From NCBI GenBank assembly GCA_963819635.1, contig CAWFWX010000005.1, forward strand, positions 62,001-126,000: a DNA stretch of 64,000 nt. The letters run 5' to 3'. The DNA comes from JACVRW01 sp963819635 (GTDB lineage: Bacteria; Actinomycetota; Thermoleophilia; Solirubrobacterales; Thermoleophilaceae). The notes under the pieces are model-generated. The model saw only the letters and a program-made list of their open reading frames with translations. It was not told where the DNA came from and made no database searches. The translations under genes and the position numbers were made by a program. The first letter of the stretch is position 1, and every line of letters starts with the position of its first letter. Positions 19,079-27,721 of the stretch are shown here, one piece after another.

Positions 19079-22000
19079 ATGATTGCGTTAAGGACATCCA
19101 AGTCGGACTACAAGCTAGAAGACCGGTATACCAAGGACCGCGGTCGCGTTTTCCTGACGGGCACCCAGGCACTTGTGCGGGCCGTGCTGGATCAGGCGCA
19201 ACGCGACGCCGCCGCCGGTCTCGAGACCGCAGGCTTTGTCTCCGGTTATCGCGGCTCGCCCCTGGGAGGCGTCGACCTCGAACTGTGGCGCGCGGAGAAG
19301 CTGATCAAACAGAACCGCATCGAGTTCTTACCGGCGGTGAACGAGGATCTCGCCGCGACGGCCGTGCTCGGCTCGCAGCAGGTCGAGACCAATCCCGACC
19401 GAAAGGTGACGGGTGTGTTCGGGCTCTGGTACGGCAAGGGCCCAGGCGTCGACCGCGCGGGCGACGCCTTGAAGCACGGCAACGCCTATGGGTCGTCACC
19501 GCACGGCGGCGTGCTGGTGGTCGCCGGCGACGATCACGGCTGCGTTTCGTCCTCGATGCCGCACCAGTCAGACGTCGCCTTCATGGCTTGGTTCATGCCG
19601 ACGCTCAATCCCGCCTCGATCGCCGAGTATCTATCCTTCGCCGAGTATGGCTATGCCCTTTCGCGTTTCTCCGGCATGTGGGTCGGCTTCAAGGCGATTT
19701 CCGAGACCGTGGAGGCCGGGGCCTCTGTGAAACTCCTCCCCCCGCGCACGTTCCAAACCCCGGAATTCGAAATGCCGCCCGGCGGCCTGCACTACCGCTG
19801 GCCCGACCTTCCCGGTCCGCAGATCGAGGAGCGGATGGAGGCGAAGAAGCACGCCGTTTTGGCTTTCGCTGAAGCCAATCCTATCGACCGCCACATCTAT
19901 GTCGTTCCCGAGGCAACCTATGGCATCGTTACCAGCGGCAAGGCGCATCTCGATCTGATGGAGGCGCTGAGACTGCTCGGTCTCGGTGAAGCGGAGTGCC
20001 GCCGGATCGGCATCGACATCTACAAGATCGGCATGGTCTGGCCGCTGGCGCGCCGTGCGGCGCTCGATTTCGTGCGCGGCAAGCACGAAATTCTGGTCGT
20101 GGAAGAAAAGCGCGGCATCATCGAAAGCCAGTTCAAGGAATATTTCTACGACTATCCCGGCGACAAGCCGCACGCGATGGTGGGCAAACGCGACGAACAG
20201 GGCGATCGGCTGATCCCATGGACCGGCGAATTGTCGCCACGCCTGCTGGCGCCGATCGTCGCAAAGCGTCTCGATGCGATGTTTCCAGGGCTGGACCTTG
20301 AGACGCGCGCCGCAAACCTCTTGCCGGAGAGCGACCGGATCATCCAAATTCCAGGTGCGTCGCGCACGCCCTATTTCTGTTCAGGTTGCCCGCACAATTC
20401 GTCAACCAAGGTCCCGGAAGGCTCTAAGGCGCTCGCCGGCATCGGTTGCCATTTCATGGCGAGCTGGATGGACCGCGAAACCACGTCGCTGATCCAGATG
20501 GGCGGCGAAGGAGTCAACTGGGCCGCCTCATCGAGGTTCACCGGCAATGGACACATCTTCCAGAACCTCGGCGAAGGCACCTACTACCATTCCGGCTCGA
20601 TGGCGATCCGCCAGGCGATCGCGGCCGCGGCCAATATCACCTACAAGATACTCTACAACGACGCCGTCGCCATGACCGGCGGCCAGCCCGTCGACGGGCC
20701 GGTCAGCGTGAATGGCATCGCGCACGCGGTTCGCGCCGAGGGCGTGCAGCGTATCGCGCTGGTTTCCGACGATCCCGGCAAGTTCGACGCCGCGGACCTG
20801 CCGTCAGGGGTGACGATCCATCATCGCCGTGATCTCGATCCGGTGCAGCGCGAACTGCGCGAAGTTCCCGGCGTATCGGTGCTCGTCTACGAACAGGCTT
20901 GCGCGACGGAAAAGCGAAGGCGCCGCAAGCGCGGCACGCTGGAAGACCCCAAGCGCTTCGCCTTCATCAACGACCTTGTCTGCGAAGGCTGCGGCGACTG
21001 CTCCGTGGAATCGAATTGCCTGAGCGTCGAGCCGAAGGAAACGCCGTTCGGCCGCAAGCGAAAGATCAACCTCTCGAGCTGCAACAAGGATTTTTCCTGC
21101 CTCAACGGATTTTGCCCGAGCTTCGTGACAGTCGAGGGCGCGACAAGGCGGAAGACGCTGACTAGCGGTGACTTTGCGGCGCGGGCCGCGCATATGCCCG
21201 GGCCGGCAATGCCGGCGCTCGATGCGCCTTACGACCTTCTCGTGACCGGTGTCGGCGGCACTGGCGTTATTACCGTCGGTGCGGTAATCACGATGGCGGC
21301 GCATATCGAAGGCAAGGGAGCGTCGGTCCTCGATTTCACCGGATTTGCCCAGAAGTTCGGGCCTGTCCTCAGCTACATCCGACTGGGTTCGCGACCCGAC
21401 GCGATCAACCAGGTGCGCATCGATCATGGTTCCGCGGACGCGCTGATCGGCTGCGATCTCGTCGTGTCGTCATCTCCGAAGGCCTCCACCACCTACCGGC
21501 GCGGCACTCGGGCAGTTGTAAATACCGCTGAAATGCCAACCGGCGACGTGGTGCGCTTCCGCGACGCCGATTTGGCCGCCGGCGCGCGCCTTGCCGCCAT
21601 CGGCAGGGTCGTCGGCCAAGGCAATCTTTCGACCTTCAACGCGACTGAACTGGCGGAGAACCTGTTGGGCGATGCCGTCTTCGCGAACATGATTATGCTG
21701 GGCTTTGCCTGGCAATCAGGCCTGGTGCCGGTTTCGCTGGACGCGCTCATGGGCGCAATCGAGCTCAACGGCGTCGAAGTGGCCAAGAACGGCGAGGCAT
21801 TCGCGGTCGGCCGCCTGGCGCGGGCAAAGCCGGACTTCGCGACGCCTGAATCCCAACGAACCGCAGCAGCCGAGACGTTGGAGCAACTCATCGCCCGCCG
21901 CGAAAATTTCCTTGTGGCATATCAGGACGCGGCCTGGGCAGCGCGCTATCGCGCCAGAATCCAACGGATTCGCGAGGCAGAACGAGCATATGGGTCCGAA

Positions 22001-22492
22001 GCGCTTACGGAGGCGGTGGCGCGCTCCTTGTTCAAGCTGATGTCGTACAAGGACGAATATGAGGTCGCCCGCCTGCATATGGAGACCAACTTCCTCGACG
22101 ATCTTCGGCGCAATTTCGACGGCGAATATAAAGTCCATTATCATCTGGCGCCGCCCCTGCTGCCGCTCGGCAAGGACGCACGTGGAAGGCCACGAAAGCG
22201 AGAATTCGGCACCTGGATCCAGATCCCGTTCAGGCTGCTGGCGCGACTGAAGAAACTGCGCGGAACAGCTTTCGACGTCTTCGGCTACACGTCCGAACGC
22301 CGCATGGAACGCTCGCTGATCGACTGGTACGACGGGCTGATAGAAACAATGGTGGCGCGGCTGCGCTCCGAAGAGCCGCGAGCACTGCTGGCCCTTGCGA
22401 GGGCGCCGTTGGAGATACGAGGTTACGGTCCGATCAAGGAGAATGCCATCACCAAGGTTCAGGCCGAGGTGGCAGCGATGTTAAACGCCTAA
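19079..22492 (+). CDS. Indolepyruvate ferredoxin oxidoreductase, fused subunits
   Basis: This 1137-residue enzyme oxidatively decarboxylates aryl-pyruvates or related 2-oxoacids to acyl-CoA, passing electrons to ferredoxin. Parts in order: an N-terminal pyrimidine-binding domain (VSGYRGSPLGGVD), a thiamine-diphosphate domain (CSGCPHNSS, GIGCHFMASWMD, GEGVNWAASSRFTGNGHIFQNLGEGTYYHSG), Cys-rich iron-sulfur segments (CEGCGDCSVESNCLSV, CNKDFSCLNGFCPSF) and a gamma domain (GVGGTGVITVGAVITMAAHIEGKGASVLDFTGFAQKFG). ATG 19079 is preferred over an upstream 15-residue extension, because GGGGAG lies just before it and homologues start MxALRxxxLDDKY-like. It is intact, in contrast to many neighbours. It may handle aromatic amino acid catabolism. 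Confidence 0.92.
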   Translation: MIALRTSKSDYKLEDRYTKDRGRVFLTGTQALVRAVLDQAQRDAAAGLETAGFVSGYRGSPLGGVDLELWRAEKLIKQNRIEFLPAVNEDLAATAVLGSQQVETNPDRKVTGVFGLWYGKGPGVDRAGDALKHGNAYGSSPHGGVLVVAGDDHGCVSSSMPHQSDVAFMAWFMPTLNPASIAEYLSFAEYGYALSRFSGMWVGFKAISETVEAGASVKLLPPRTFQTPEFEMPPGGLHYRWPDLPGPQIEERMEAKKHAVLAFAEANPIDRHIYVVPEATYGIVTSGKAHLDLMEALRLLGLGEAECRRIGIDIYKIGMVWPLARRAALDFVRGKHEILVVEEKRGIIESQFKEYFYDYPGDKPHAMVGKRDEQGDRLIPWTGELSPRLLAPIVAKRLDAMFPGLDLETRAANLLPESDRIIQIPGASRTPYFCSGCPHNSSTKVPEGSKALAGIGCHFMASWMDRETTSLIQMGGEGVNWAASSRFTGNGHIFQNLGEGTYYHSGSMAIRQAIAAAANITYKILYNDAVAMTGGQPVDGPVSVNGIAHAVRAEGVQRIALVSDDPGKFDAADLPSGVTIHHRRDLDPVQRELREVPGVSVLVYEQACATEKRRRRKRGTLEDPKRFAFINDLVCEGCGDCSVESNCLSVEPKETPFGRKRKINLSSCNKDFSCLNGFCPSFVTVEGATRRKTLTSGDFAARAAHMPGPAMPALDAPYDLLVTGVGGTGVITVGAVITMAAHIEGKGASVLDFTGFAQKFGPVLSYIRLGSRPDAINQVRIDHGSADALIGCDLVVSSSPKASTTYRRGTRAVVNTAEMPTGDVVRFRDADLAAGARLAAIGRVVGQGNLSTFNATELAENLLGDAVFANMIMLGFAWQSGLVPVSLDALMGAIELNGVEVAKNGEAFAVGRLARAKPDFATPESQRTAAAETLEQLIARRENFLVAYQDAAWAARYRARIQRIREAERAYGSEALTEAVARSLFKLMSYKDEYEVARLHMETNFLDDLRRNFDGEYKVHYHLAPPLLPLGKDARGRPRKREFGTWIQIPFRLLARLKKLRGTAFDVFGYTSERRMERSLIDWYDGLIETMVARLRSEEPRALLALARAPLEIRGYGPIKENAITKVQAEVAAMLNA

Positions 22493-22593
22493 CCGGTCCA
22501 TGGCGTGCTGGGCGGCGACAGGGCCGCATTTCGCGCGGTGCTCGACCCGACCGTACCGCTGGCTCGCCTGATCTTCCGGGCACCCACCCAACC

Positions 22594-22820
22594 GCACCGT
22601 AAAGTTATTGGCGAGAGAACGCGGTCGGGCCCCACTGAGCGGATTTCAGGCGGCGGCGATGTGCGTGATTTCGTGCCACGTTGCCATGGCTGCACTGCGA
22701 AGACCACGATGGTCGGAGGATGAAAGGGCGTGGCGGGAAAGTGGAAGAGATTGGCAATCGGATCGTGGATGGAGACGAAGCGCTGAAGCTGGCGCGCTGA
22801 CTTGAAGCGCTTCAGGATCG
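22594..22820 (-). mobile_element. IS6-family transposase C-terminal remnant (copy 1)
   Basis: On the minus strand, LKRFKSARQLQRFVSIHDPIANLFHFPATP...AVQPWQRGT (about 22672-22820) matches the C-terminal end of IS6/IS240-type DDE transposases. The rest of the gene is absent. Beyond it, CGTAAAGTTAT (about 22600-22610) is shared with copy 2 at 26196-26538 and probably marks the element end. The copies are in the same orientation about 3.6 kb apart and have diverged, so both are old. Confidence 0.7.
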
Positions 22821-22903
22821 TCCCCGTCAACGATAACTTCGCCGAGATTAATGCCGATGCGCACCTGAACACGCTGGTCCTCAGGCACATTGGCATTTCG
22901 TTC
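22817..22903 (-). pseudogene. Class III adenylate/guanylate cyclase fragment
   Basis: A 29-codon stretch reads ERNANVPEDQRVQVRIGINLGEVIVDGDD. This is the well-known N-V-P-E-D-Q-R...R-I-G-I-N-L-G-D-V-I-V-D-G-D-D segment of class III nucleotide cyclase domains common in Rhizobiales. It is directly joined to IS5-type transposase sequence on one side and IS6-type sequence on the other, so it is a scar of nested rearrangements rather than a gene. Confidence 0.65.
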
Positions 22904-22914
22904 TGACAGCCCTC

Positions 22915-23329
22915 GTTGGTCCGCGCCGTAGACCTGCAGGCCGGTGCTGTCGACAACAACATGCATCGGTCCGTCCGGTCGCGCCTGACGATCATGGCAT
23001 TTGGGCGACGGCCATGTCCGCGCCCGACGGCTCAGGGTGGTATCATCGGGCACCGCAAGCGCCGGGCCATCAATTGCAGCACCGATTCCAGCAAAGCTTT
23101 CAGGCTCGCGCAGCCGCAGGCCCAGCGTCAAGGTCTCGATTGCCAGACGGAATAAGGTGCTGGCCACTGCGGGTCTTGCGTCTTGGTGCCTGCCACTTGG
23201 ACAGGGCAGTTGCGTCAACTTCAGTAAAAGGTCATGCGAGCGGGTCGATCCCTTCGTTCCGATGCTAAGGCTAGAGGGGCTGGCGACCCGGGCCAGTTCC
23301 GGAACGGCCGCATAACGCACCTGGTGCAT
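22915..23329 (-). mobile_element. IS5-family transposase remnant
   Basis: The minus strand encodes ARPAVASTLFRLAIETLTLGLRLREPESF...LAVPDDTTLSRRARTW...GPMHVVVDSTGLQVYGADQ. VPDxTTLSRR and HVVVDSTGLKVYG are the diagnostic N-terminal catalytic segments of IS5-group DDE transposases. The C-terminal two catalytic residues are missing, and the N-terminal part is degraded, so the element is dead. The remaining frame continues into the cyclase fragment. Confidence 0.75.
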
Positions 23330-23380
23330 CGGCCGCCGCGGGACATTATCGATCTTGTGCCTGCGCCGCGCCCTCGCGGG

Positions 23381-23953
23381 CTAGGCGTCCCGGGGCAGGA
23401 CCTGAAGGACCCGCGCGATAAACATGCTGAATTCAACCATGTAGTTGCGCAGAAATTCCTGCGTGGATTCAACAGTGACCTCGCCGGCATCCGTGATGAG
23501 GTCAGGCGTGAACTGGATGTAGGCTTCGGGGGCGTTCATTTGCGGCGAGTTGCAAAAGCTGAGGACACTGCGCAGGCTCTGCTGGGCTACCGCAGTGCCG
23601 ATCGCGCCGGGCGATGTTCCGATGACCGCAGACGGCTTGCGGGCAAAGGAATTCTTGCCGTAGGGGCGGCTGGCCCAGTCGATCGCGTTCTTGAGCCCGC
23701 CGGGGATCGAGCGGTTGTATTCCGGCGTAACGAAAAGGACCGCGTCTACCGAAGCGATAGCGTCCTTGAAGGCGCGTGCGACAGGCGGGAAATCGGCATC
23801 GTAGTCGTAGCTATAGAGCGGAAGGTCCTTGAAAGCGATTTCCTGCATCTGGAGTTGCGGCGGAGCAAGCTGCACAAGCGCTTTGGCCAGCTTGCGATTG
23901 ATGGAATTCTTGGCGAGGCTGCCAATGAGATAGCCGACTTGATGAGTGGTCAT
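23381..23953 (-). CDS. NAD(P)H-dependent FMN reductase
   Basis: The 190-residue flavodoxin-fold protein has the family signatures GYLIGSLAKNSINRKLAKAL, VTPEYNRSIPGGLKNAIDWASRP (PEYN...PG-LKNAIDW) and GTSPGAIGTAVAQQSLR. Such enzymes reduce FMN, quinones, azo dyes or chromate. Start ATG 23951-23953, with AGGAGGATGAC before it on the coding strand. It neighbours a glutathionyl-hydroquinone reductase gene in the same direction, suggesting quinone or xenobiotic detoxification. Confidence 0.9.
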   Translation of the reverse strand: MTTHQVGYLIGSLAKNSINRKLAKALVQLAPPQLQMQEIAFKDLPLYSYDYDADFPPVARAFKDAIASVDAVLFVTPEYNRSIPGGLKNAIDWASRPYGKNSFARKPSAVIGTSPGAIGTAVAQQSLRSVLSFCNSPQMNAPEAYIQFTPDLITDAGEVTVESTQEFLRNYMVEFSMFIARVLQVLPRDA

Positions 23954-24198
23954 GTCATCCTCCTAGTGGGCTGCACAATGACTACAACATTCCCGATCCG
24001 CGTTCCCAATTGCCGATTGCCCCACGGTCGAAGGCGCTGGACGCATTAGGCGCGGAGATGGCCTCGCCAGCAGCGGCGCCCAGCTCCGGGCGATTGGGAC
24101 GAGGTCGCGCAGGGGCTGTCGACGCCGTGGAGCAAGATGACCAGCCTGTCTAGAGCGGGGTTCATGTCATCTGCTTTTCGGGCGGCGGCCGCCGAATG

Positions 24199-25131
24199 TC
24201 AGAGGCCCAGATCGCTGAGATCGGGCCCATCGGGCACGATGGCATTCGGGTTCAGCGACCTGATGGAGTAGTAACCCTTTTTGATGTGGTCGATGTTAAC
24301 CGTATCACGTACCCCGGGGATGTCGAGCACCCGCTTCAGATAGGCCGACAGGTTGTGATATTCGGCAAGTCGCCTGAGATTGCACTTGAAAAGGCCATGA
24401 TAGGCGGCGTCGAAGCGCACCAGGGTGACAAACAGCCGGATGTCGGCCTCGGTGAACTCCTGGTCGAGCAGGAACGGGCCCGTTCGCAGGCGGGCCTCGA
24501 TTTCGTCGAGCATGGCAAAAACGCCGCGATAGGCCTCGTCATAGGCGAGCTGGGTGGTGGCGAAGCCGGCTCGGTAGACGCCATTATTCAGCGTCGGATA
24601 GATGCGCTCGTTGAGCGCGTCTATCTCGGCGCGCAATGCCTGTGGATAGAGTTCGACGCTCTGGTCGGCCAGCGCGCCGAAACCCGAGTTGAAGATGCGC
24701 ATGATATCGGCCGACTCATTATTGACGATCGTGCGGCGTTTCTTGTCCCACAGAACCGGCACCGTGGCGCGACCGGTGAAATCGTCGTCGGCGCGGCTAT
24801 AGAGTTCATGCAGATAGGTGGCGCCGTTGAGCTCGTCCCGGTTGGCGCCGGGGTAGTCGCCGAAGCGCCAGCCTTGGTCGGTCAGCGCCGGCTCGACCAC
24901 TGAAACGGAAACAATGTCCTCCAGCTTCTTGAGCTTGCGGGCAAGCAAAGTCCGCGACGCCCAGGGACAGATCAGCGCGACATAAAGGTGGTAGCGTCCG
25001 GCTTCAGCGGCAAAGCCGCCCTCGCCCGTCGGACCGGCACCACCCTTAGGCGTGATCCAATTGCGGAAGCTGGAAGCTTGGCGAACGAAGCCGCCCTTTT
25101 CATCCTTCGCCTGGCGACCGTGCCCCGAAGC
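24199..25131 (-). pseudogene. Glutathionyl-hydroquinone reductase (Xi-class GST), start region missing
   Basis: The protein reduces glutathionyl-hydroquinones. The N-terminal thioredoxin-like domain holds the catalytic CPWA motif (YHLYVALICPWASRTLLARKLKKLED); the C-terminal helical domain includes EIDALNERIYPTLNNGVYRAGFATTQ and GPFLLDQEFTEADIRLFVTLVRFDAAYHGLFKCN. Reading upstream, homology extends through GGFVRQASSFRNWITPKGGAGPTGEGGFAAEAGRY and is then stopped by an in-frame TGA at 25132-25134, with no initiator between. Family members normally have 15-25 more residues. Thus the first residues are lost by a frameshift or rearrangement. The TTG at 24946-24948 would remove the active site and is not credible. 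Confidence 0.8.
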
Positions 25132-25134
25132 TCA

Positions 25135-25589
25135 GTCAAGTGACGGGTTCTTTGCCAAATACCTCGCCGACCATCCCGAGCAACTCGACGTTCGCGGCGA
25201 ACAGCCTCGGCCTGCCGGTCACGGTGACGGCGTAGCGCATGCTCGATCCCGCGCCGGCTCAGGCCAAAGCGCCGGGCCGCCTGCAGCGTGCCAACTGTGG
25301 TGCGATATCCGCGATTTGAGCGTCACGGGCGGCCGGATCGGCGGGACGAATGTTTACCATCTGCCATTAGGTCGCGCCGCTGGCTATTCGACAAGGCGCG
25401 CGACGTTTGCGAACTATGCCGGCAGCTTCGGGGTGGCACCCCCGCGGGGCCGCCATCCGGCCAGCGCGGGCCGTGGGCGCCGCCTATTGGACAGGTTGTC
25501 CAGGGCGTCTAGGGGGTGCACATTTCCAGCATTCGGCAAGGCCGACCGCCGAATGGGGCAAACAGATGTCGAACAATTGAGGGGCTGTT
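25135..25589. other. Spacer without recognisable gene
   Basis: Upstream of the glutathionyl-hydroquinone reductase I see only short open frames with no motif. The segment is probably rearranged, given the missing start of that gene. The end of the spacer provides the leader of the secreted protein gene. Confidence 0.4.
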
Positions 25590-26144
25590 ATGTTGAAGTT
25601 TGGGTTGTTACTGCTCGTTTCATTCGTAATGATCTCCCCCGCCAGCGCGATCGACAAGTCGTATCTCGGGGATTGGTCCGTAAGCCCGACTTGCATGGAT
25701 GACGAAATTCTGACCGTCACACCGAAAGGTACATCCGGTATAGAGCATCTCTGCACGACGACGAAGTCCAGCAAGGGTAAGAAGGGCTGGACCCTGACTA
25801 TGAAATGCGTCGGTGAGGGCGAAGACTACACAATGAACACAACTTTTCTCTTGTTGAAGAACGGTCGTCTCCGCCAGACCACCAAAGGACGGAGAGTAAT
25901 CGAACACCAGCGGTGTTCAGGCGCTCAGTCGGCGGCACCGTTAACGAACTCCGGAACCAAGGCCGGCAACAAGCTGGATACCCCTTGGGGTCGGATCACA
26001 CAGAAGCAGTTTGCCAATAAGTGCGTCGAGTGCTTCAACGAGGCTCAAACTTTGCGCCGCAGCGTCGGCGGTTATTGCCCACCAAATTGCGCCGAGATAG
26101 AAATGACTTGCGATAACCAAGGGGTATGCCACGCGACCCCCTGA
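25590..26144 (+). CDS. Small secreted cysteine-containing protein, function unknown
   Basis: I do not recognise this 184-residue protein. It begins with a clear signal peptide (MLKFGLLLLVSFVMISPASA, cleavage after ASA). The mature part starts IDKSYLGDWSVSPTCMDDEILTVTPKG, resembling small periplasmic proteins that bind through a beta-barrel (LGDW opening). Cysteines occur in its C-terminal region (KCVECFNEAQ, YCPPNCAEIEMTCDNQGVC), enough for three disulfides. Base composition is less GC-rich than its neighbours, which hints at transfer. It stands alone between a degraded region and an IS remnant. Confidence 0.65.
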   Translation: MLKFGLLLLVSFVMISPASAIDKSYLGDWSVSPTCMDDEILTVTPKGTSGIEHLCTTTKSSKGKKGWTLTMKCVGEGEDYTMNTTFLLLKNGRLRQTTKGRRVIEHQRCSGAQSAAPLTNSGTKAGNKLDTPWGRITQKQFANKCVECFNEAQTLRRSVGGYCPPNCAEIEMTCDNQGVCHATP

Positions 26145-26195
26145 CGTTTTTCGGTGTCCCGGGCAGCGCCACGCCTTGCACGATCTTCGAAGGGC

Positions 26196-26538
26196 ATCGT
26201 AAAGTTATCGAGGCATTGGCGCAGAGATCGTCCGTGAAGTTGGATTTCAGGTCGCGGAAACCTTGGAGATTTGGCTCCATGTCGCCATGGCAGTGGATCG
26301 CAGATCGCGGTGTCGGACGAAGAAAGATTGTGGCGAGGAAAGTGGAACAGATTGGCGATGGGATCGTGGATGGAGACGAAACGCTGAAGCTGTTGCATTG
26401 ATTTGAAGCGTTTCATGATCCTCTCCCGTCGTCGGATCGGTTGGTGCGAATTTTCCGCTCGATTGTTCAAGCCCTTATGGGATCGGTGTTCGACGCTCGG
26501 CATGACCTGACGCTTTGCCGCATCGTATGATCGAAGCT
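26196..26538 (-). mobile_element. IS6-family transposase C-terminal half (copy 2), cut by the Tn3 transposon
   Basis: The minus strand encodes LRSYDAAKRQVMPSVEHRSHKGLNNRAENSHQPIRRRERIMKRFKSMQQLQRFVSIHDPIANLFHF. N-N-R-A-E-N-S-H-Q-P is the diagnostic final catalytic segment (E) of IS6/IS240/IS26 transposases. Coding sense begins exactly at the outer edge of the Tn3 terminal repeat (26539), so that transposon inserted between the D-K and L-R-S-Y codons. The 5' half is not found on the other side. CGTAAAGTTAT at about 26204-26214 matches copy 1 and probably marks the IS end. Confidence 0.8.
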
Positions 26539-26576
26539 GGCCTAATCGGCCCGAAGCTGCGATTTTGGCCAAGTTG
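26539..26576 (+). repeat. Left 38-bp terminal inverted repeat of the Tn3 transposon
   Basis: It starts GGCCTAATCGGCCCGAAGCT and ends TTGGCCAAGTTG. All 38 bases match the reverse complement of 31626-31663. Thirty-eight bp is the canonical Tn3-family length, although most members begin GGGG rather than GGCC. Identity stops exactly at both edges. Confidence 0.9.
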
Positions 26577-26594
26577 GAGAACATTTGGCGAACA

Positions 26595-27020
26595 TCAGGG
26601 CTTGCTCTGAGCTCGCAAGAGCATGGCGACGTTTTCGGCGGTAAATTTGAAGCCTCGGCGGTCGGGAATCCGTTCGGCGGAGATAGGATATCGCGGCCGC
26701 TTGGGATCAATGCCAGTGATCCGGAATCGTTCGCTTCCTGTGCTGAACTCGCGTCCGAGGTCCGAGGGAGCCAATCCATAGCGTGCAGCCAGAAACTCGA
26801 ACATATCCTTTTCGAGATTGAATGCTGTGCCGTCGGAGGCGGGAACGCTGACACGAAACACGGGCTCGAAGGAGAGCCCGGAATCCAGGCCGCGCCATCC
26901 TGCGCCTTCGATGACCAACCCATGATCCGCGGCGATCTTCCGGCAGACCTCGAGCATGCGGGCCTGGATTTCTTCACAGGTCGCGGGTGTCAGACGGGTT
27001 ATGTGCTTGCCTTTGCTCAT
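26595..27020 (-). CDS. Transposon-borne protein of unknown function
   Basis: A 141-residue protein (MSKGKHITRLTPATCEEIQARMLEVCRKIAADHGLVIEGAGWRG) overlapping the resolvase stop by 4 bases, so translated with it. The sequence has an alpha-beta pattern with EFLAARYGLAPSDLGREF and FKFTAENVAMLLRAQ, but no motif I know. It ends 19 bases from the left terminal repeat. Its position suggests a phage- or plasmid-derived accessory protein. No function is assigned. Confidence 0.6.
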   Translation of the reverse strand: MSKGKHITRLTPATCEEIQARMLEVCRKIAADHGLVIEGAGWRGLDSGLSFEPVFRVSVPASDGTAFNLEKDMFEFLAARYGLAPSDLGREFSTGSERFRITGIDPKRPRYPISAERIPDRRGFKFTAENVAMLLRAQSKP

Positions 27021-27568
27021 CCTGGTCTCCCCTTCCGCACCTGATAGACGGTTCCACGCGAGATGCCGAGATCGCGGGCGATGCGGGTCGGGCCGTGGCC
27101 CTGTTTCAGTCGGCTGATAATTTCGGCGCGATCGATCTTCGGCGGCCGTCCTTTGTAGACGCCACGCTTTTTGGCGGTGGCAATTCCCTCGGCCTGGCGC
27201 TCGCGCCGCAGATTGGTCTCGAATTCGGCAAAGACGCCGAGCATGTCAAAGAAGGCCTTGCCGGCGGCGGTTGAGGTATCGACAGGTTGTTCCGTCGCGA
27301 ACAGGTGCGCACCTTTGGCTTTGAGCCTGTCCACAATCACCTGCAGGTCACGCAGCGATCTGGCCAGCCGGTCGATGCGCGTGACGACGAGCGTCTCGCC
27401 GGCATGGATGAAGTCGAGAATCGTGTTGAGCTGCGGGCGGCCTGCCAGCGAGGCGCCGCTCTTCTGTTCCTCGCGAATGACCTCGCAGCCGGCGGTCTTG
27501 AGCGCGGCGATTTGCGCAGAAAGGTTTTGGTCTGTCGTTGAGGTGCGGGCATATCCAATGCGGGTCAT
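27017..27568 (-). CDS. Tn3-type serine resolvase
   Basis: A 183-residue small serine recombinase that resolves cointegrates at res. The catalytic domain has GYARTSTTDQNLSAQ (catalytic Ser), VVTRIDRLARSLRDLQ (essential Arg residues) and FDMLGVFAEFETNLRRERQAEGIATAKKRGVYKGRPPK. The C-terminal helix-turn-helix is ISRLKQGHGPTRIARDLGISRGTVYQVRKG. Start ATG 27566-27568 (MTRIGYARTST) is standard. The putative res site lies just upstream. Confidence 0.95.
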   Translation of the reverse strand: MTRIGYARTSTTDQNLSAQIAALKTAGCEVIREEQKSGASLAGRPQLNTILDFIHAGETLVVTRIDRLARSLRDLQVIVDRLKAKGAHLFATEQPVDTSTAAGKAFFDMLGVFAEFETNLRRERQAEGIATAKKRGVYKGRPPKIDRAEIISRLKQGHGPTRIARDLGISRGTVYQVRKGRPG

Positions 27569-27580
27569 GCGAACTGTTGA

Positions 27581-27693
27581 TTTTGGGTGTGCCGAGCGTG
27601 AAGCTCGTTCAATATCTCAAATCGGACCCAAATAAACATGGCTGTGCGGCTGCGACGTGTTCATTGGCGCTGTGCAGGCCGGGTATACCCAAA
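27581..27693. promoter_or_regulatory. Putative res site of the Tn3 transposon
   Basis: The 153-base gap upstream of the resolvase contains three copies of TTTGGGT: direct at 27582-27588, inverted at 27626-27632 and inverted at 27687-27693, the first and last within more extended similar half-sites (TTTTGGGTGTGCC and GGTATACCCAAATT). This spacing over about 113 bases is what three resolvase-binding subsites would give. It probably also regulates the resolvase promoter. This is inference from motif repetition. Confidence 0.5.
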
Positions 27694-27721
27694 TTAGAAC
27701 ACGACCATCGGTTCCGGGCGG

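Noticed and set aside
24946..24948. TTG as start of the glutathionyl-hydroquinone reductase
   Set aside because: Starting there would delete the CPWA active-site cysteine that is clearly encoded upstream in the same frame.
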